Shown: one piece after another, positions 11,201 to 18,865 of the stretch
Layout: the number at the start of each line of letters is the position of its first letter
How positions within the stretch are numbered: the stretch's first letter is position 1
Assembly: GCA_026260175.1 (NCBI GenBank)
Contig: JAKCWW010008646.1
Span: forward strand, 1 to 25,696
Reading direction: 5' to 3'
DNA from: Reticulitermes lucifugus
Lineage: Eukaryota > Arthropoda > Insecta > Blattodea > Rhinotermitidae
DNA length: 25,696 bases
The notes under the pieces: model-generated
What the model was told of the DNA's origin: nothing
Seen by the model: only the letters and a program-made list of their open reading frames with translations
Database searches by the model: none
Made by a program: the position numbers and the translations under genes

Positions 11201-14200
11201 TCGGCTCTCTTAAGAGCCAAATCTTCTTTCGGCAGCTTGTTCCCATTTTCCATCAATCTACAACTTTTTCTCTCAAATCAGAAACCAAGTGCCACTTCAG
11301 CATAAGCTCACACATAAAATTACAATTCTGTACAATTCCCTTAACTTTCAGGTTCTTATGCATTCCTGTTCATTTTTGTTGGAGATATGTCTGTCCATTC
11401 ACCTATATAATCTTCAAAATTACTGAACAGATTTTTATGATTTGGTACTGGGTGTACATAAAAACTTTGTTAGACGAAGTTACTGGTAATTTCAATTGTA
11501 AGTGCAAATTAAATATAATAAAATTTTCTCAAAAACATGCTTATTGTAAAAAAAAACTGTTACATAAAATGCAACATAGAGCTCAATGAATTCTACGAAT
11601 GATATTTGAAACATCATACACCATGGTTTATTCTAAAAAAAACAACAGGGAATATAACTTATGGTAATGCAAAATAAGTGGGCAGAGATCAGTAATGTAA
11701 GCAAAATTAGAAAGAATAAACTTTTGAAACTACATGCACTCCACTGAAGTGCACGTAGTGTTTTGTTCAAGAGAAGATGGGAGGATAAAATACTCCAAAC
11801 TGAATTATTGCAGGCAGGGCATATGCCATTAACAATATGTCCTTCAAATGTAAGCGCAGACTGTGTTAGAACACCAATTACTGTATATTTATGTGTGTTA
11901 GGATGGTACTGGATCTTCAGCATCATCATATCTGCATGCTACACTGGATGCATCATTGCATTCGTGACTCTACCTGTCTACCCATCCTATGTGGACAATG
12001 GTTATGAAGTGTTGTATCACGGCTTCAAAGTTGGAACTCTCAGTAAGTCTTGCAGCTAAACAAGTAGCATCTTAGTATCCCCTTGTGTTAGTCAATTGAT
12101 CCAATTTTGTACCCAGGAAGATAATCTCAGTACTGCACCTTATGCTGTTCAAAAGCTATGTATCATTATTACTCAGCTTTATTCAACCTAGCATGTCAGT
12201 GTGGATGCATGCATATAAACTCCTTAATAATAACATCTGAAGTTCAATACTGCCAGTACATGATTCTGAGATAGTTGCATCCATCTACCATCCTCATCTC
12301 CTTCTCAGTCTTCCAAGTGATCACATTCCTCGAGAGCTCCCTATATATTCAGAAAAAGCTCTCAACCTTTCTAATGAACAACAACACATTTTGTGCATAA
12401 AGGTGATGGAGGGTGGCGCCACTGGTTCAATGACTCTGCTGACCCTGTTACCACCAAGTTGTTTGAGAAGATGGAATACCTGCCTGACCTGGAGTCTGCA
12501 CTGCATAACATCACCACAGCTTACTATCGTGACTATGCCTTCCTGGGTTCCAGCTCCCTCCTGGACTACATCATCCGGATAAATTACACAAAGAAGTTGG
12601 TACACACTCATCATGAGAAAAGTTACAGTTAACTGGTTGGCATTATTTCAGGAGACTGTGAATTTGAATCTTAGCCAGAAAACCAGCTATGCTGACTGAA
12701 GTTTACATGACTTTTCTTGAGTCCCTTAGTAACTTAACATTAGAAATAAATCAAGGAAATGCTTCAGGTCAGAGGCTGTTATCATGCTGTTTGCTTCCCA
12801 AAACACTTAAGTTCAAGGTACGATAGTTTGATCATTTGTTTTATGTGACTGTAAAACAAAGAACACAAATTACGTGTTTTATATTATTCATTTTGTGCAT
12901 ATTCTTACAATTAATACATCAACCAACATATGAACTTAATAAAATACAATTCAAGACAAGTATAAAATTCCTACATGTTTTGGCACCAAGGTACCATCAT
13001 CAGGGAGTTATTTTGCACAAAGGAGTACAAGCCCAACACACTAATCTAGGATTAAAATATTCAGTATACCACACCGCCCAACATGACACAATTCACATGC
13101 TCCATGTGGAGGAGATCTCTTCAGATCACGTAAGTTCGAGACATGTTTGTATGCACACTCCACACAGAATATAAACAACTATGAACTTATACCTGGAATG
13201 GCTTACTTTTAATATCACAACATTGTATTTTATGCTTATCAACTTTATTCATTTTAGAATTTTAATATTTTAATCATTCCATTACAGGTGATACACTACC
13301 TAGATTAGCATGTTGGGCTTGTACTCCTTTGTTCTAAATAAATCCCTGATAATGGCACCCCAGTGCCGAAACATGTAGGAGTTTTATGCTTGTCTTGAAT
13401 TGTATTTTATTAAGTGCATATGTTGGTTGCTATATTAATTTTAACAAATTACAAGTATTTGAAAACTAAGTGGTCAGGACAGTACCTGGAGTTAAGATGG
13501 CAAGTGTGCAGTTTACTTAACTCTGAGCTTTGTAATTGATGCAGGCCACTTAGAGCAGTCAAATCTCAAAGGACAGAGATGAGAAGTATTTACTGAAATT
13601 TGGTGGGAAAACCTCATGATTAGTGGTTACATAAAACAGAGGATTAACATTATGATGGACCTTAGAGAAAGAGGATGTTGGGTCAATAGAACTGACAATG
13701 AACATTCAGATTCTGTACCTGGGTACAGCAGATCCTCCTCATTTGCAGGTTTACAGTTTTGCTTATATGTGGAAGAATTAATGTAGCAACCCTTGTGTAT
13801 TGCTGTGTAGGTCCCTAACTCATTCACAGTCACATTTACAGAGTAATATACAGGAGACTGCACCCGCCCACCTGTTTCACTCAATAGCTTCCTACATACT
13901 GTTTGAAACAGAATGTACCTAGACTGTACTTGTCACAATTTTTAGAACTAATTGTTACCCTCATGTTTTAATTATGTCTGGAAAGTGTGATGTACATGTG
14001 ATAAAAAGAATAGGGATAAAAACAAAAGGAAAATGATGTCTCCATCACAGAAAGTGGCACTGTTGGTTAAGTTGTAGAGGGGAATGAACAGTGTTGCAGT
14101 CAGACACTATTATGATGAAAAAAACAAACTGGCAAATGAATCAATGATTCTTTGCATCAAGAAAAATGAAGACAAAGATCCGCAGAAGTGTTAAGGCCAG

Positions 14201-17200
14201 TGCTCCATCCCGTGAAAAATTTCTTGTGGAAGTAATTCTGACCCCTTCATCTAAAAAGGTGGAAAGGGCCTTGTGTGTATGGCTGTAAGATGAGACACAG
14301 AAAAGGTTGTTAGGCAGTGGAGCTGTGGAGAAGAAGGTAATGCCAGTAAAGGCTGATTTGAAAACTGAATCTGTGGGCCAAGAATCTGGCATTCAAGGTC
14401 TGCCCCAGGCTATCTGCAGGATCATGGTCTTGCTCATCCAAATATTCCAGTTGAGTATATCTCCAACATTACCACTTCACTCCCACAGCCACTTGATGAG
14501 GAAATCATCACAACATTCAAGAGGCGTTACACTCACCACACCTTCTGCAATATCTTGGATGAGTGACAAGGAAACCTTTGTTGGTGTCACTAATGCTGGA
14601 AATCATACAGCATAGCTAACTGCACAATAAATACAAAGGGGTCTCTGGACAAGCAGAAGGCCATAAATCTGAATGCCAGCTGGAAGAAGCTTCGGCCTGC
14701 AGCAGTTAATGACTTCTGGTGATTCACCCAACAGCAGAACAAAATAAGAAACATCTCCATGTTAGTACATAGGTTCCATAAGAAGTATTCCCAGATTTGC
14801 AAGAGGCTGATATCTAGGATATCTTGACTCTATACTGCTGAGTTAACTGAGGAGGACCTTGAACAGCTGACAGCACTCAGTAAATCAGAACCTGAAGTAC
14901 ATTCTGATATTGTGGAGAGGCCTCAGTTGACTACCAACACTATTATGAACATCCTCCTGATGATGAAAGATATGGTTTATAATTTCTTTCAGGTCAACCA
15001 TTTCATGGACAGGTGCCTGAAATGTAAGTAAAAGATGGACACTGTCATGGCACTATAAAAGGAGGTGTATAAGGACATGCAGAACTAAGTCTTCTGTCTC
15101 CCCCTTCACCATGCACTCTTTGTTGTTTTATCACCCTGAGAACTTTCAGCCAGGAACACCAACATCATTCCAATGAACACCAACACAAATATTTTCATGT
15201 ATATTTATCATTAATTTACATATTATCATATCTCGAGTTTTTGGTTCCCCTAACCCCATTTTTCCCATAGTGTCTTAAATTAGTGCATCACAATTTCACA
15301 CTTTTTCAGATTTTTCAAGAACATAAACCCACAAACAGCGAGGTTTTACTGTAATTTGATAATCACTTACTTAAATATTCAATTACAATTTAGTTTGTAC
15401 AAGATTTATGCATATGATCGTTGAGGTTAGATGAGGCATCATTTTTGTAGGCTAAGGATCTACAAGATGTATTATATCAATGCCGCAGGTCTGAAAGCAA
15501 GCGATCATACCTGCACTTAGGGACAGACTGTTTTGTGCCCTTCAATGTGGCACTCATATTCAAGCCCCGATCACCACACAGCAACGTGATGAGTCAGATG
15601 CTGTTGCGCATCATACAAAGTGGCCTCTCCAGGAAGCTGATGCGAGACTTAGAGTGGGACTTGCGGCGTTCAGCATCTGGAAAACTGCTTGCGGTCAGTA
15701 CTTGTATAAAGTTAACACCTTGTCAGTTACATATTTAATCTCCCAAATCACTTATAGATGTTTTTGTTTTAAATATTTAAGGAATAACTGAAGATTTTTC
15801 ATACTCACTTAGGGAATATTAAGGGGAGCATCTAAATTCTATGTTGGAACTGAAGGAGAAGATTAATGCTTTGTATGATCTATATACTACAGTTATGTTG
15901 TTGACGTTGGTGTACATAAGGCCTCCGCAGATCCCATGGCATGGGGGGGGGGGATGTACAGCATACTAAAATTTGTTGCAGAGGTTATTTTGGACTGGAT
16001 TCTGTTCTAACAGATGGCAGTACTCTGGACCCTTGTTATGGGATCTGGGACTACCTTTGCTAGTAATTACAGGGGGGCTACCAACCGGTTATCTATGCCA
16101 GTGGTTGTTGATATGGGATATGATGAGTAAGATGACAAGTAAATCTGGAACAAATCCATGACTTTTACTTAGATGATGAGGGGGTAAAATTTGATTCCTG
16201 TAAGAGAGGAGTCAGGAGGGACAATGTTTGTAATTTAGAAAGGAAGAAGGCTCCTAAATAAACCACAAGAATGAGTTAAATGTTTCATAAGAGTAAGAGC
16301 TGGAAAACACCTGTGTACTCTATGAATAGAAAATACTGTGCCCTCAGTATGCAGATGAATTACAGATTTTACCTATGAAGAAGGAGAGTTATAATGGGTT
16401 TGAACACACCAATGCTCCAGTGGAAATATGGGAAAATTTTGTAAAACAAATGATAACAGGATTTTAAGAGCTGTTCAATGGAATTAATAAATCTCCCACA
16501 ATCCTTCATTCTTGATTTGTTCCACTCCTTTATTTCAAAGCCACTCCAAGGTGGCCCCCATCCATCCTGATTTTCCTCCTCTTCCATTCAGACTAACCAA
16601 CTTCTCAGGTCATCATGCTGGCCCACTACTTCACTTATATGCCATGTCACAGATGAAACCATACAGCTGCCCTCTCAGTCAGCTGATAAGCCTCTCCTGG
16701 CTAAACACTTTTAAAGTTTCTTCCATTCATCACCTGCTACTACCCAGTCTTCATCCTGACCTATCCTTTCTCAACTGGTAGACCAGTCTTTTTTTTTTCA
16801 GCCAGAAAGTAACTCATTCACTGTATCAGCGTCTCCTTCACCTAGCCACATATAAGGTCCCTCTGTGATGTTACAACTCATATATACCTCCCCCTGCACT
16901 ACTTGCACCTCAATCTCCACTCCTTGTCTCTGGTGTTGTATTTCCTTTGCCAATTCATGTCACATATATATGCAAGCAGCGTCTAGCCAGAACTTCAACT
17001 CCCACGTGAAGTTTTCCCAAAGATAATTCAGTGTAAAAGCTTTCCCAATCCACAACCAACTCATCACCTCTTAAAAAGCCTCTGTTCCTATCATCCATCA
17101 TACATAAAAACACGTTTCTTCTAGTTCTTATTTATATGGAATAATCTTGATCCACTCTCATACTCATACCTCTCAAAATCCTGGTACCTATCAGTACTTT

Positions 17201-18222
17201 ATACTTCTTGAAATAAGAACTATATCTTACCAAGATCAGTGTTTGTGATATGTTGCAGATGAATTAGAACTTAGGACAAAATTACATTGGAGAACTCCTC
17301 ATCTTCTATCAATGGTTTTATGCATGGTCAACACTTCTGAACCATTAGCTGAAACACCACTATTGTTCTATAAATTTTCCTTTTAATATTATCCTCCCAC
17401 AAATGCCCAGACTTCCCAAGTGACTTACATTCCATGTTAAAAATGTGTTGCCTTTCTCTGCAGGCTTCTAGTGGACAATCACTGCGAGCTGCAAGAGTAG
17501 AGGAAAGAAAATTGACTCTGGAAGATGTAACAGGGATGTTTCTTCTTCTTGGTGCTGGATTTGGAATTGCAGCTTTTGTTCTATTTATCGAGACTGTAGT
17601 CTGGATAATAAGAAAAATCAAGAAAATATTATTTCCTGGAGAAAAATGTGACCAAGCTCCTCCAGATTTAGATAAATCTTGTGACATGGGACATGAAGCT
17701 GAAAACAATGAGCGATATGAAAAACTGGTATATGATTACAGAGCCCAACCAGGATTTAGGAAGAGGCGAGTGTACAGCGCAGATGCAATATTCAAGACAT
17801 GTGAGGACACTGATGAGATATCTCACAATACACTGCAGTTTTTCATCCCATTACACTCGATGACTAGTCTGCCAATAACAAGTTCTCCAAAACTGGAAAA
17901 TACAAGATTGCAGACTCCAAGACCAAACGACACTTTCACAATAGAAAAAGATGCAGAAATGTCTGGAGATAAAATACCAGAAGACAGAAGTTACAATGGA
18001 TATGGCAAGTATGAAGAAGACAGTTCAAGGAGATCAGAATTCCACACAGAGAAAGTAAGTGACAAGTACTTTGGAGCTAAAGTTCAGGAGCAGAGTTATC
18101 ATATGTTTGAAGAGGTTGCATCTGGTCATCTGGGTCTCAGGGACTGGCAGGATGTACACAGTGAACACCATCCAAATGAACAAGAGAAAGACATGGCACA
18201 CAGCGACAGGATAACATTATAG
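2059..18222 (+). CDS. Ir21a: Ir21a-like ionotropic receptor, 5'-partial, eight visible exons
   Basis: Joined exons 2059-2279, 6416-6544, 7973-8140, 8324-8565, 11902-12042, 12403-12595, 15489-15693 and 17464-18222 give about 685 residues in one frame, with compatible phases at every junction. In order: end of the amino-terminal region with a ligand-binding S1 lobe (residues about 40-173, with QPPF and SWDGTEIRL); M1 about 183-203; pore loop about 218-235 with FWYVFGTFTNCFTF; M3 about 251-279 with ACYTGCIIAFVTLP; S2 lobe about 284-440 with FLGSSSLLDYI; M4 about 455-482; cytoplasmic tail about 483-685. The family is a ligand-gated cation channel related to glutamate receptors, located in sensory neuron membranes. 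Ir21a works with Ir25a and Ir93a in cool sensing (known in flies). The assignment to Ir21a rests on recalled family motifs and cannot be checked here against other IRs. The start codon and signal peptide are not in view. Confidence 0.85.
2597..2793. repeat. Foldback MITE-like element A
   Basis: Arms at about 2597-2660 and 2729-2793 are imperfect inverted repeats of about 64 bp. The left arm reads GATCTTCGCTCTTCTGGGAT; the right arm on the opposite strand reads GATCTTCACTCTTCTGGAAT. They continue in step through GTTACGCAGCG, GATTGATA and TAGTTACCGA to a TTTCGG at the inner end. The spacer is about 68 bases. No coding potential. Confidence 0.75.
3174..3460 (+). repeat. tRNA-derived SINE, old copy 1
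   Basis: A-box-like AGTAGCGCAGTCGATATAAT and a good B box GGGGTTCGAATCCC (about 3231-3244) form the tRNA-like head. The body contains CAGACAGGCTCTGCGGCCCA, CCCAGCCTTCTAT, GAGTAAAGCGG and TCCATCTGGTGTCAAGGTTA, in the same order as the copies at 5132 and 19551. It is the most diverged of the three. Borders are approximate and no clear target duplication was seen. Confidence 0.8.
3826..3950. repeat. Foldback MITE-like element B
   Basis: Arms at about 3826-3881 and 3894-3950 form an inverted repeat: TATGACGCCGTGTCACTGGG on the left, and on the opposite strand TATGACGCTGTGTCACTGGG on the right, with the run continuing into GTAAT. The loop is about 12 bases with an internal GACGTTTCG/CGTC palindrome. 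Shares the outer CTTCYGGRATRT pattern and the inner CGAAACRTCGG with element A. Confidence 0.75.
4137..4776 (-). pseudogene. Minus-strand protein relic, probably repeat-derived
   Basis: Read on the minus strand, pieces in different frames resemble one protein. First comes MQSTSGTRGRRKEAFEESSK (4776 downward), then a leucine-rich stretch, then PKEALSLFIEAHLTESQYTK followed by FRSQAKIKNCIIYQ (about 4525-4400), then KLSEETQKLETRISSTSEDV. The EALSLFIEAHLTESQY pattern recalls uncharacterised repeat-encoded insect proteins, but I cannot name the family. Stops and frame changes between the pieces show it is broken. It lies inside the receptor's long first visible intron, antisense to it. Confidence 0.4.
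5132..5417 (+). repeat. tRNA-derived SINE, copy 2 (best preserved)
   Basis: The head GGGCCGGGATAGCGTAGTCG carries an A-box-like segment, and GGGGATCGAATTCCGG is the B box. The body runs through CCAGACCGGCCCTGGGGCTC, GGGTAAAGCGGCCAGGGCG, GGAGCTATACCTCTACTCCC and GCCTTTATGGCCTG to a T/A-rich tail (CTTTACTTTACAT). Flanks ACATATGAC (5123-5131) and ACCTATGAC (5418-5426) are a likely 9-bp target duplication with one mismatch. The GC-rich SINE stands out from its AT-rich surroundings. Confidence 0.88.
5427..6415. other. AT-rich intron sequence
   Basis: Very AT-rich, with ATATATGTATAAACATAACA-type runs near 5600. The open frame at 6039-6260 shows no family resemblance and lacks plausible splice borders, so it is not called. 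Confidence 0.5.
6416..6544 (+). CDS. Ir21a: Ir21a exon (b): S1 ligand-binding lobe
   Basis: Encodes GQYFDGQRIVTSWDGTEIRL followed by LWLMAEMLNFTFIVEEPAEALF, the first beta strand and helix of the IR ligand-binding lobe. The acceptor is GACATTGCATTGCAG|G and the donor is CTTCCT|GTGAGT, a strong consensus. The reading frame remains open upstream to an ATG at 6342, but the residues before GQYF do not look like the family, so the ATG is not taken as a start. The exon begins with one base that completes a codon from the previous exon and ends with two bases of the next codon. Confidence 0.85.
6545..7972. other. Receptor intron without a recognised element
   Basis: AT-rich. A scrap at about 7108-7160 reads GENNINIHLGEADSEDVNWI, faintly like LINE reverse-transcriptase ends, but it is too short to call. 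Confidence 0.45.
7973..8140 (+). CDS. Ir21a: Ir21a exon (c): S1 lobe with candidate ligand arginine
   Basis: Encodes PEASNAVVKEVLAGRADIGA, then AGIYTTPSRVRALTISSPHTQ and DCVTFLTLASKALP. The GRADIGAAGIY-TTPSR stretch is the standard IR segment where iGluRs carry the T...R ligand-contacting pair; Arg at about residue 146 of the assembled fragment is the counterpart. The acceptor is CCAATATTGCAG|A and the donor is CCAAG|GTAATG. The exon is short enough that automatic ORF calling misses it on the plus strand. Phases join cleanly with both neighbours (L and R are completed across the introns). Confidence 0.88.
8324..8565 (+). CDS. Ir21a: Ir21a exon (d): M1, pore loop, start of M3
   Basis: The exon encodes YRAIMGPFHWTVWLALTLTY, followed by LLAIFPISFSYSHSLTSLL (first membrane segment), then VENMFWYVFGTFTNCFTFKG (pore loop) and SDKAATRMLIG leading into M3. 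The WYVFGTFTNCFTF pore signature is the main reason for choosing Ir21a over other IRs. The acceptor follows a long pyrimidine tract, TTCTTCTTCTTGCAG|G; the donor is TATTG|GTATGT. The intron before it is only 183 bases, whereas the one after it is 3.3 kb and holds a hAT transposon relic. Confidence 0.93.
8691..8709. repeat. (GT)n microsatellite
   Basis: Nine to ten uninterrupted GT units just inside the intron after exon (d), followed by ATTGATAAACG. Confidence 0.9.
8835..11066 (+). mobile_element. hAT DNA transposon relic (ZMYM1-like transposase)
   Basis: Pieces of a hAT transposase can be read along the plus strand. About 9070-9240 gives a TTF-type entry (YFDDPASW, then GPDQGKATDF). About 9310-9470 gives FKSCKHINHITEYENSTNY. 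About 10590-10760 gives the dimerisation end LPVTVVSCEGIFSALNN and, in another frame, YLRASIGQERLTNMFTSSAG. Many stops and frame changes show it is dead. ATCTTTGT (8827-8834) and ATCTTTCT (11067-11074) flank it as an 8-bp target duplication with one mismatch, the size expected for hAT. The left end has GGCACTTGCCTAGGACTG, like the hAT MITE at 24590. It fills most of the 3.3-kb intron. The terminal repeats are weak, so the exact ends are inferred. Confidence 0.72.
10999..11010. repeat. Poly-G run
   Basis: Twelve consecutive G within the right end of the hAT relic, followed by TAGCTGGCAA. Its exact length may be affected by sequencing. Confidence 0.85.
11075..11901. other. Rest of receptor intron 4, no element recognised
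   Basis: AT-rich. Open frames at 11633-11929 (minus) and 11763-12059 (plus) reflect exon (e) and chance. Nothing else supported. Confidence 0.5.
11902..12042 (+). CDS. Ir21a: Ir21a exon (e): M3 and start of S2
   Basis: Encodes WYWIFSIIISACYTGCIIAF then VTLPVYPSYVDNGYEVLYHG and FKVGTL. ACYTGCIIAFVTLP is the gating M3 segment, the IR counterpart of the iGluR SYTANLAAF motif. The acceptor is ATGTGTGTTAG|GA and the donor is CTCA|GTAAGT. The glycine codon is split across the preceding intron (g + ga) and the serine across the following one (a + gt), which confirms the exon borders. Confidence 0.92.
12403..12595 (+). CDS. Ir21a: Ir21a exon (f): S2 ligand-binding lobe
   Basis: Encodes DGGWRHWFNDSADPVTTKLF, EKMEYLPDLESALHNITTAY and YRDYAFLGSSSLLDYIIRIN, the second ligand-binding lobe. 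The acceptor is GCATAAAG|GT. The donor is uncertain. AAGAA|GTTGGT at 12596 matches the phase of the acceptor GCCGCAG|G at 15489. The better-looking AAGTTG|GTACAC at 12600 would need the weaker acceptor AGCAAG|CGA at 15502. Both keep the frame and differ by a few residues around NYTKK. An NIT glycosylation site lies in this lobe. Confidence 0.88.
12908..13442. repeat. Foldback element C with hammerhead-like arms
   Basis: Long imperfect inverted repeat: left arm about 12908-13049, right arm about 13307-13442, well over 110 bp each. The left arm reads ACTTAATAAAATACAATTCA and the opposite strand of the right arm reads the same; both continue through AAGACAAG, CCTACATGTTT, GGCAC, CAAAGGAGTACAAGCCCAAC and CTAATCTAG. 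TTAA occurs at both outer ends (12911-12914 and 13435-13438). The inner region shows no coding. Each arm, read outward, carries CTGAT(G/A)A, a GC-rich hairpin and (G/A)AAACATGTAGGA, the layout of a hammerhead ribozyme core. It lies in the intron after exon (f). Confidence 0.8.
13719..13891 (-). other. Possible antisense exon, Ly6-like (speculative)
   Basis: The minus strand is open for 85 codons (13884-13627). It reads VYYSVNVTVNELGTYTAIHK, then GCYINSSTYKQNCKPANEED. The beta-strand-like alternation and spaced cysteines recall secreted Ly6-type domains. A good donor CCCAG|GTACAG sits at 13719/13718 and an acceptor TATGTAG before 13891. No partner exon was found, so it may be a relic or chance. 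Confidence 0.25.
14020..15351 (+). mobile_element. Tigger/pogo DNA transposon relic (TIGD1-like transposase)
   Basis: Broken transposase on the plus strand. About 14028-14130: helix-turn-helix entry MMSPSQKVALLVKL and a continuation. About 14450-14560: catalytic-region end VEYISNITTSLPQPLDEEII then TTFKRRYTHHTF, matching the pogo pattern NTTSLLQPLD.G.I.TFK..Y. About 14660-14720: LNASWKKLRPAAVNDFW. About 14840-15060: C-terminal TEEDLEQLTALSKSEPE and NHFMDRCLKC. Stops, frame changes and a missing middle show it is dead. The 3' end AGCGAGGTTTTACTG followed by TA (15337-15353) fits a pogo-type terminal repeat and target. No left end was found; the element is 5'-truncated or internally rearranged. 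Confidence 0.75.
15489..15693 (+). CDS. Ir21a: Ir21a exon (g): end of S2 lobe
   Basis: Encodes SESKRSYLHLGTDCFVPFNV, then ALIFKPRSPHSNVMSQMLLR and IIQSGLSRKLMRDLEWDLRR before SASGKLLA. The pattern of a cysteine before VPFNVALIF, then the SPHSNVMSQMLLRIIQSGL helix, is typical of the last part of the IR ligand-binding domain. The acceptor is CAATGCCGCAG|G and the donor is CTTGCG|GTCAGT, phase 0. The intron before it (about 2.9 kb) carries a foldback element and a Tigger relic. Confidence 0.88.
15694..17463. other. Receptor intron 7, no confident element
   Basis: Includes a poly-G run near 15943-15953 and a pyrimidine-rich stretch (about 16500-17120) that opens several chance frames. A scrap at 15973-16161 (LWDLGLPLLVITGGLPTGYL) is not recognised. 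Confidence 0.45.
17464..18222 (+). CDS. Ir21a: Ir21a last exon (h): M4 and long cytoplasmic tail
   Basis: Begins after CCTTTCTCTGCAG at phase 0 with ASSGQSLRAARVEERKLTLE, leading into M4 (DVTGMFLLLGAGFGIAAFVL, then FIETVVWIIRKIKK). About 200 hydrophilic residues follow, rich in Asp, Glu, Lys, Ser and Tyr, with no recognisable domain, and end at a TAG at 18220-18222. The tail is longer than in most IRs as I know them, but its uninterrupted frame and codon use argue that it is translated. Bases 17434-17463 are in frame upstream but belong to the intron, as the acceptor at 17461-17463 shows. Confidence 0.9.
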   Translation, partial: ASSGQSLRAARVEERKLTLEDVTGMFLLLGAGFGIAAFVLFIETVVWIIRKIKKILFPGEKCDQAPPDLDKSCDMGHEAENNERYEKLVYDYRAQPGFRKRRVYSADAIFKTCEDTDEISHNTLQFFIPLHSMTSLPITSSPKLENTRLQTPRPNDTFTIEKDAEMSGDKIPEDRSYNGYGKYEEDSSRRSEFHTEKVSDKYFGAKVQEQSYHMFEEVASGHLGLRDWQDVHSEHHPNEQEKDMAHSDRITL

Positions 18223-18347
18223 CACCTGGAACAAGATTTCCTGTGATATTTCAGATGGAAATAAGCACAAATATAGTAAAAAAAAATTAGAGGCTGACAT
18301 TACAGCAACCCAAGACTTATTTCTATGTTGTTCAATAAGTCTGCACA

Positions 18348-18353
18348 AATAAA
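18348..18353 (+). terminator. Candidate polyadenylation signal of the receptor gene
   Basis: AATAAA stands 126 bases past the stop codon. Further AATAAA copies follow near 18373 and 18459, so the exact cleavage site cannot be fixed. The A-rich composition makes chance copies likely. Confidence 0.45.
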
Positions 18354-18581
18354 AGCAAATGAGATAGTAATGAATAAAAATAACAAAATGACATGAAATA
18401 ACAGGAAACATTACAGTGTTTGCAAGAGTCATTCCTGTGATGTGTCATGAAGGGTTTGAATAAACATAATGAACATGACAGCATGGCACAAGATATAGAC
18501 ATACCATTTCTTAACAGTTATTACATCGCGTTTCACAGAAACTTCATAAGAACAGTTTCTTTTAAAAATGACAAAGAACTA

Positions 18582-18754
18582 CAGTAAAACCCCTATTTAA
18601 TGAATTGCTGGAGGATTAGAATATATTTCACTAAATCAAGGTTTTCATTAAATGGAGGTACATTGTTTATATGGAGCTATTGTCGGGACATGAAAAAATC
18701 ATCACTAAATCCAGGATTCACTAAATGCGGGAACATTAAATCTGAGTTTTACTG
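18582..18754. mobile_element. pogo/Tigger-type MITE
   Basis: 173 bp, bounded by TA duplications (18580-18581, 18755-18756). Left end CAGTAAAACCCCTATTTAAT; right end on the opposite strand CAGTAAAACTCAGATTTAAT. Interior repeats of ACTAAATC and ATTAAAT, no coding. The terminal ten bases match the 3' end of the Tigger relic at 15351, so a related transposase probably moved it. It sits about 360 bases past the receptor stop. Confidence 0.82.
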
Positions 18755-18865
18755 TACATATTTTAAAAACCGTGTCTATTCAAAAAAAAAAGGTTTTGAA
18801 CAAGTGCCTAGCAAAAACACCAAATATGATCAGGATTTTGTCAGAACATATATGAGATGATATGT

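Noticed and set aside
12836-13174. 112-codon plus-strand frame
   Set aside because: Runs through an arm of foldback element C; no protein resemblance.
14948-14990. Second hammerhead core at CTGATGATGAAAG
   Set aside because: No stem II can form between CTGATGA and GAAA; it lies within the Tigger coding relic.
16512-16781. 89-codon plus-strand frame
   Set aside because: Product of a pyrimidine-rich stretch, low-complexity Ser/Pro/Leu content, no splice logic with the receptor.
17328-17708. 126-codon minus-strand frame
   Set aside because: It overlaps the last receptor exon on the other strand and has no family features; a shadow frame.
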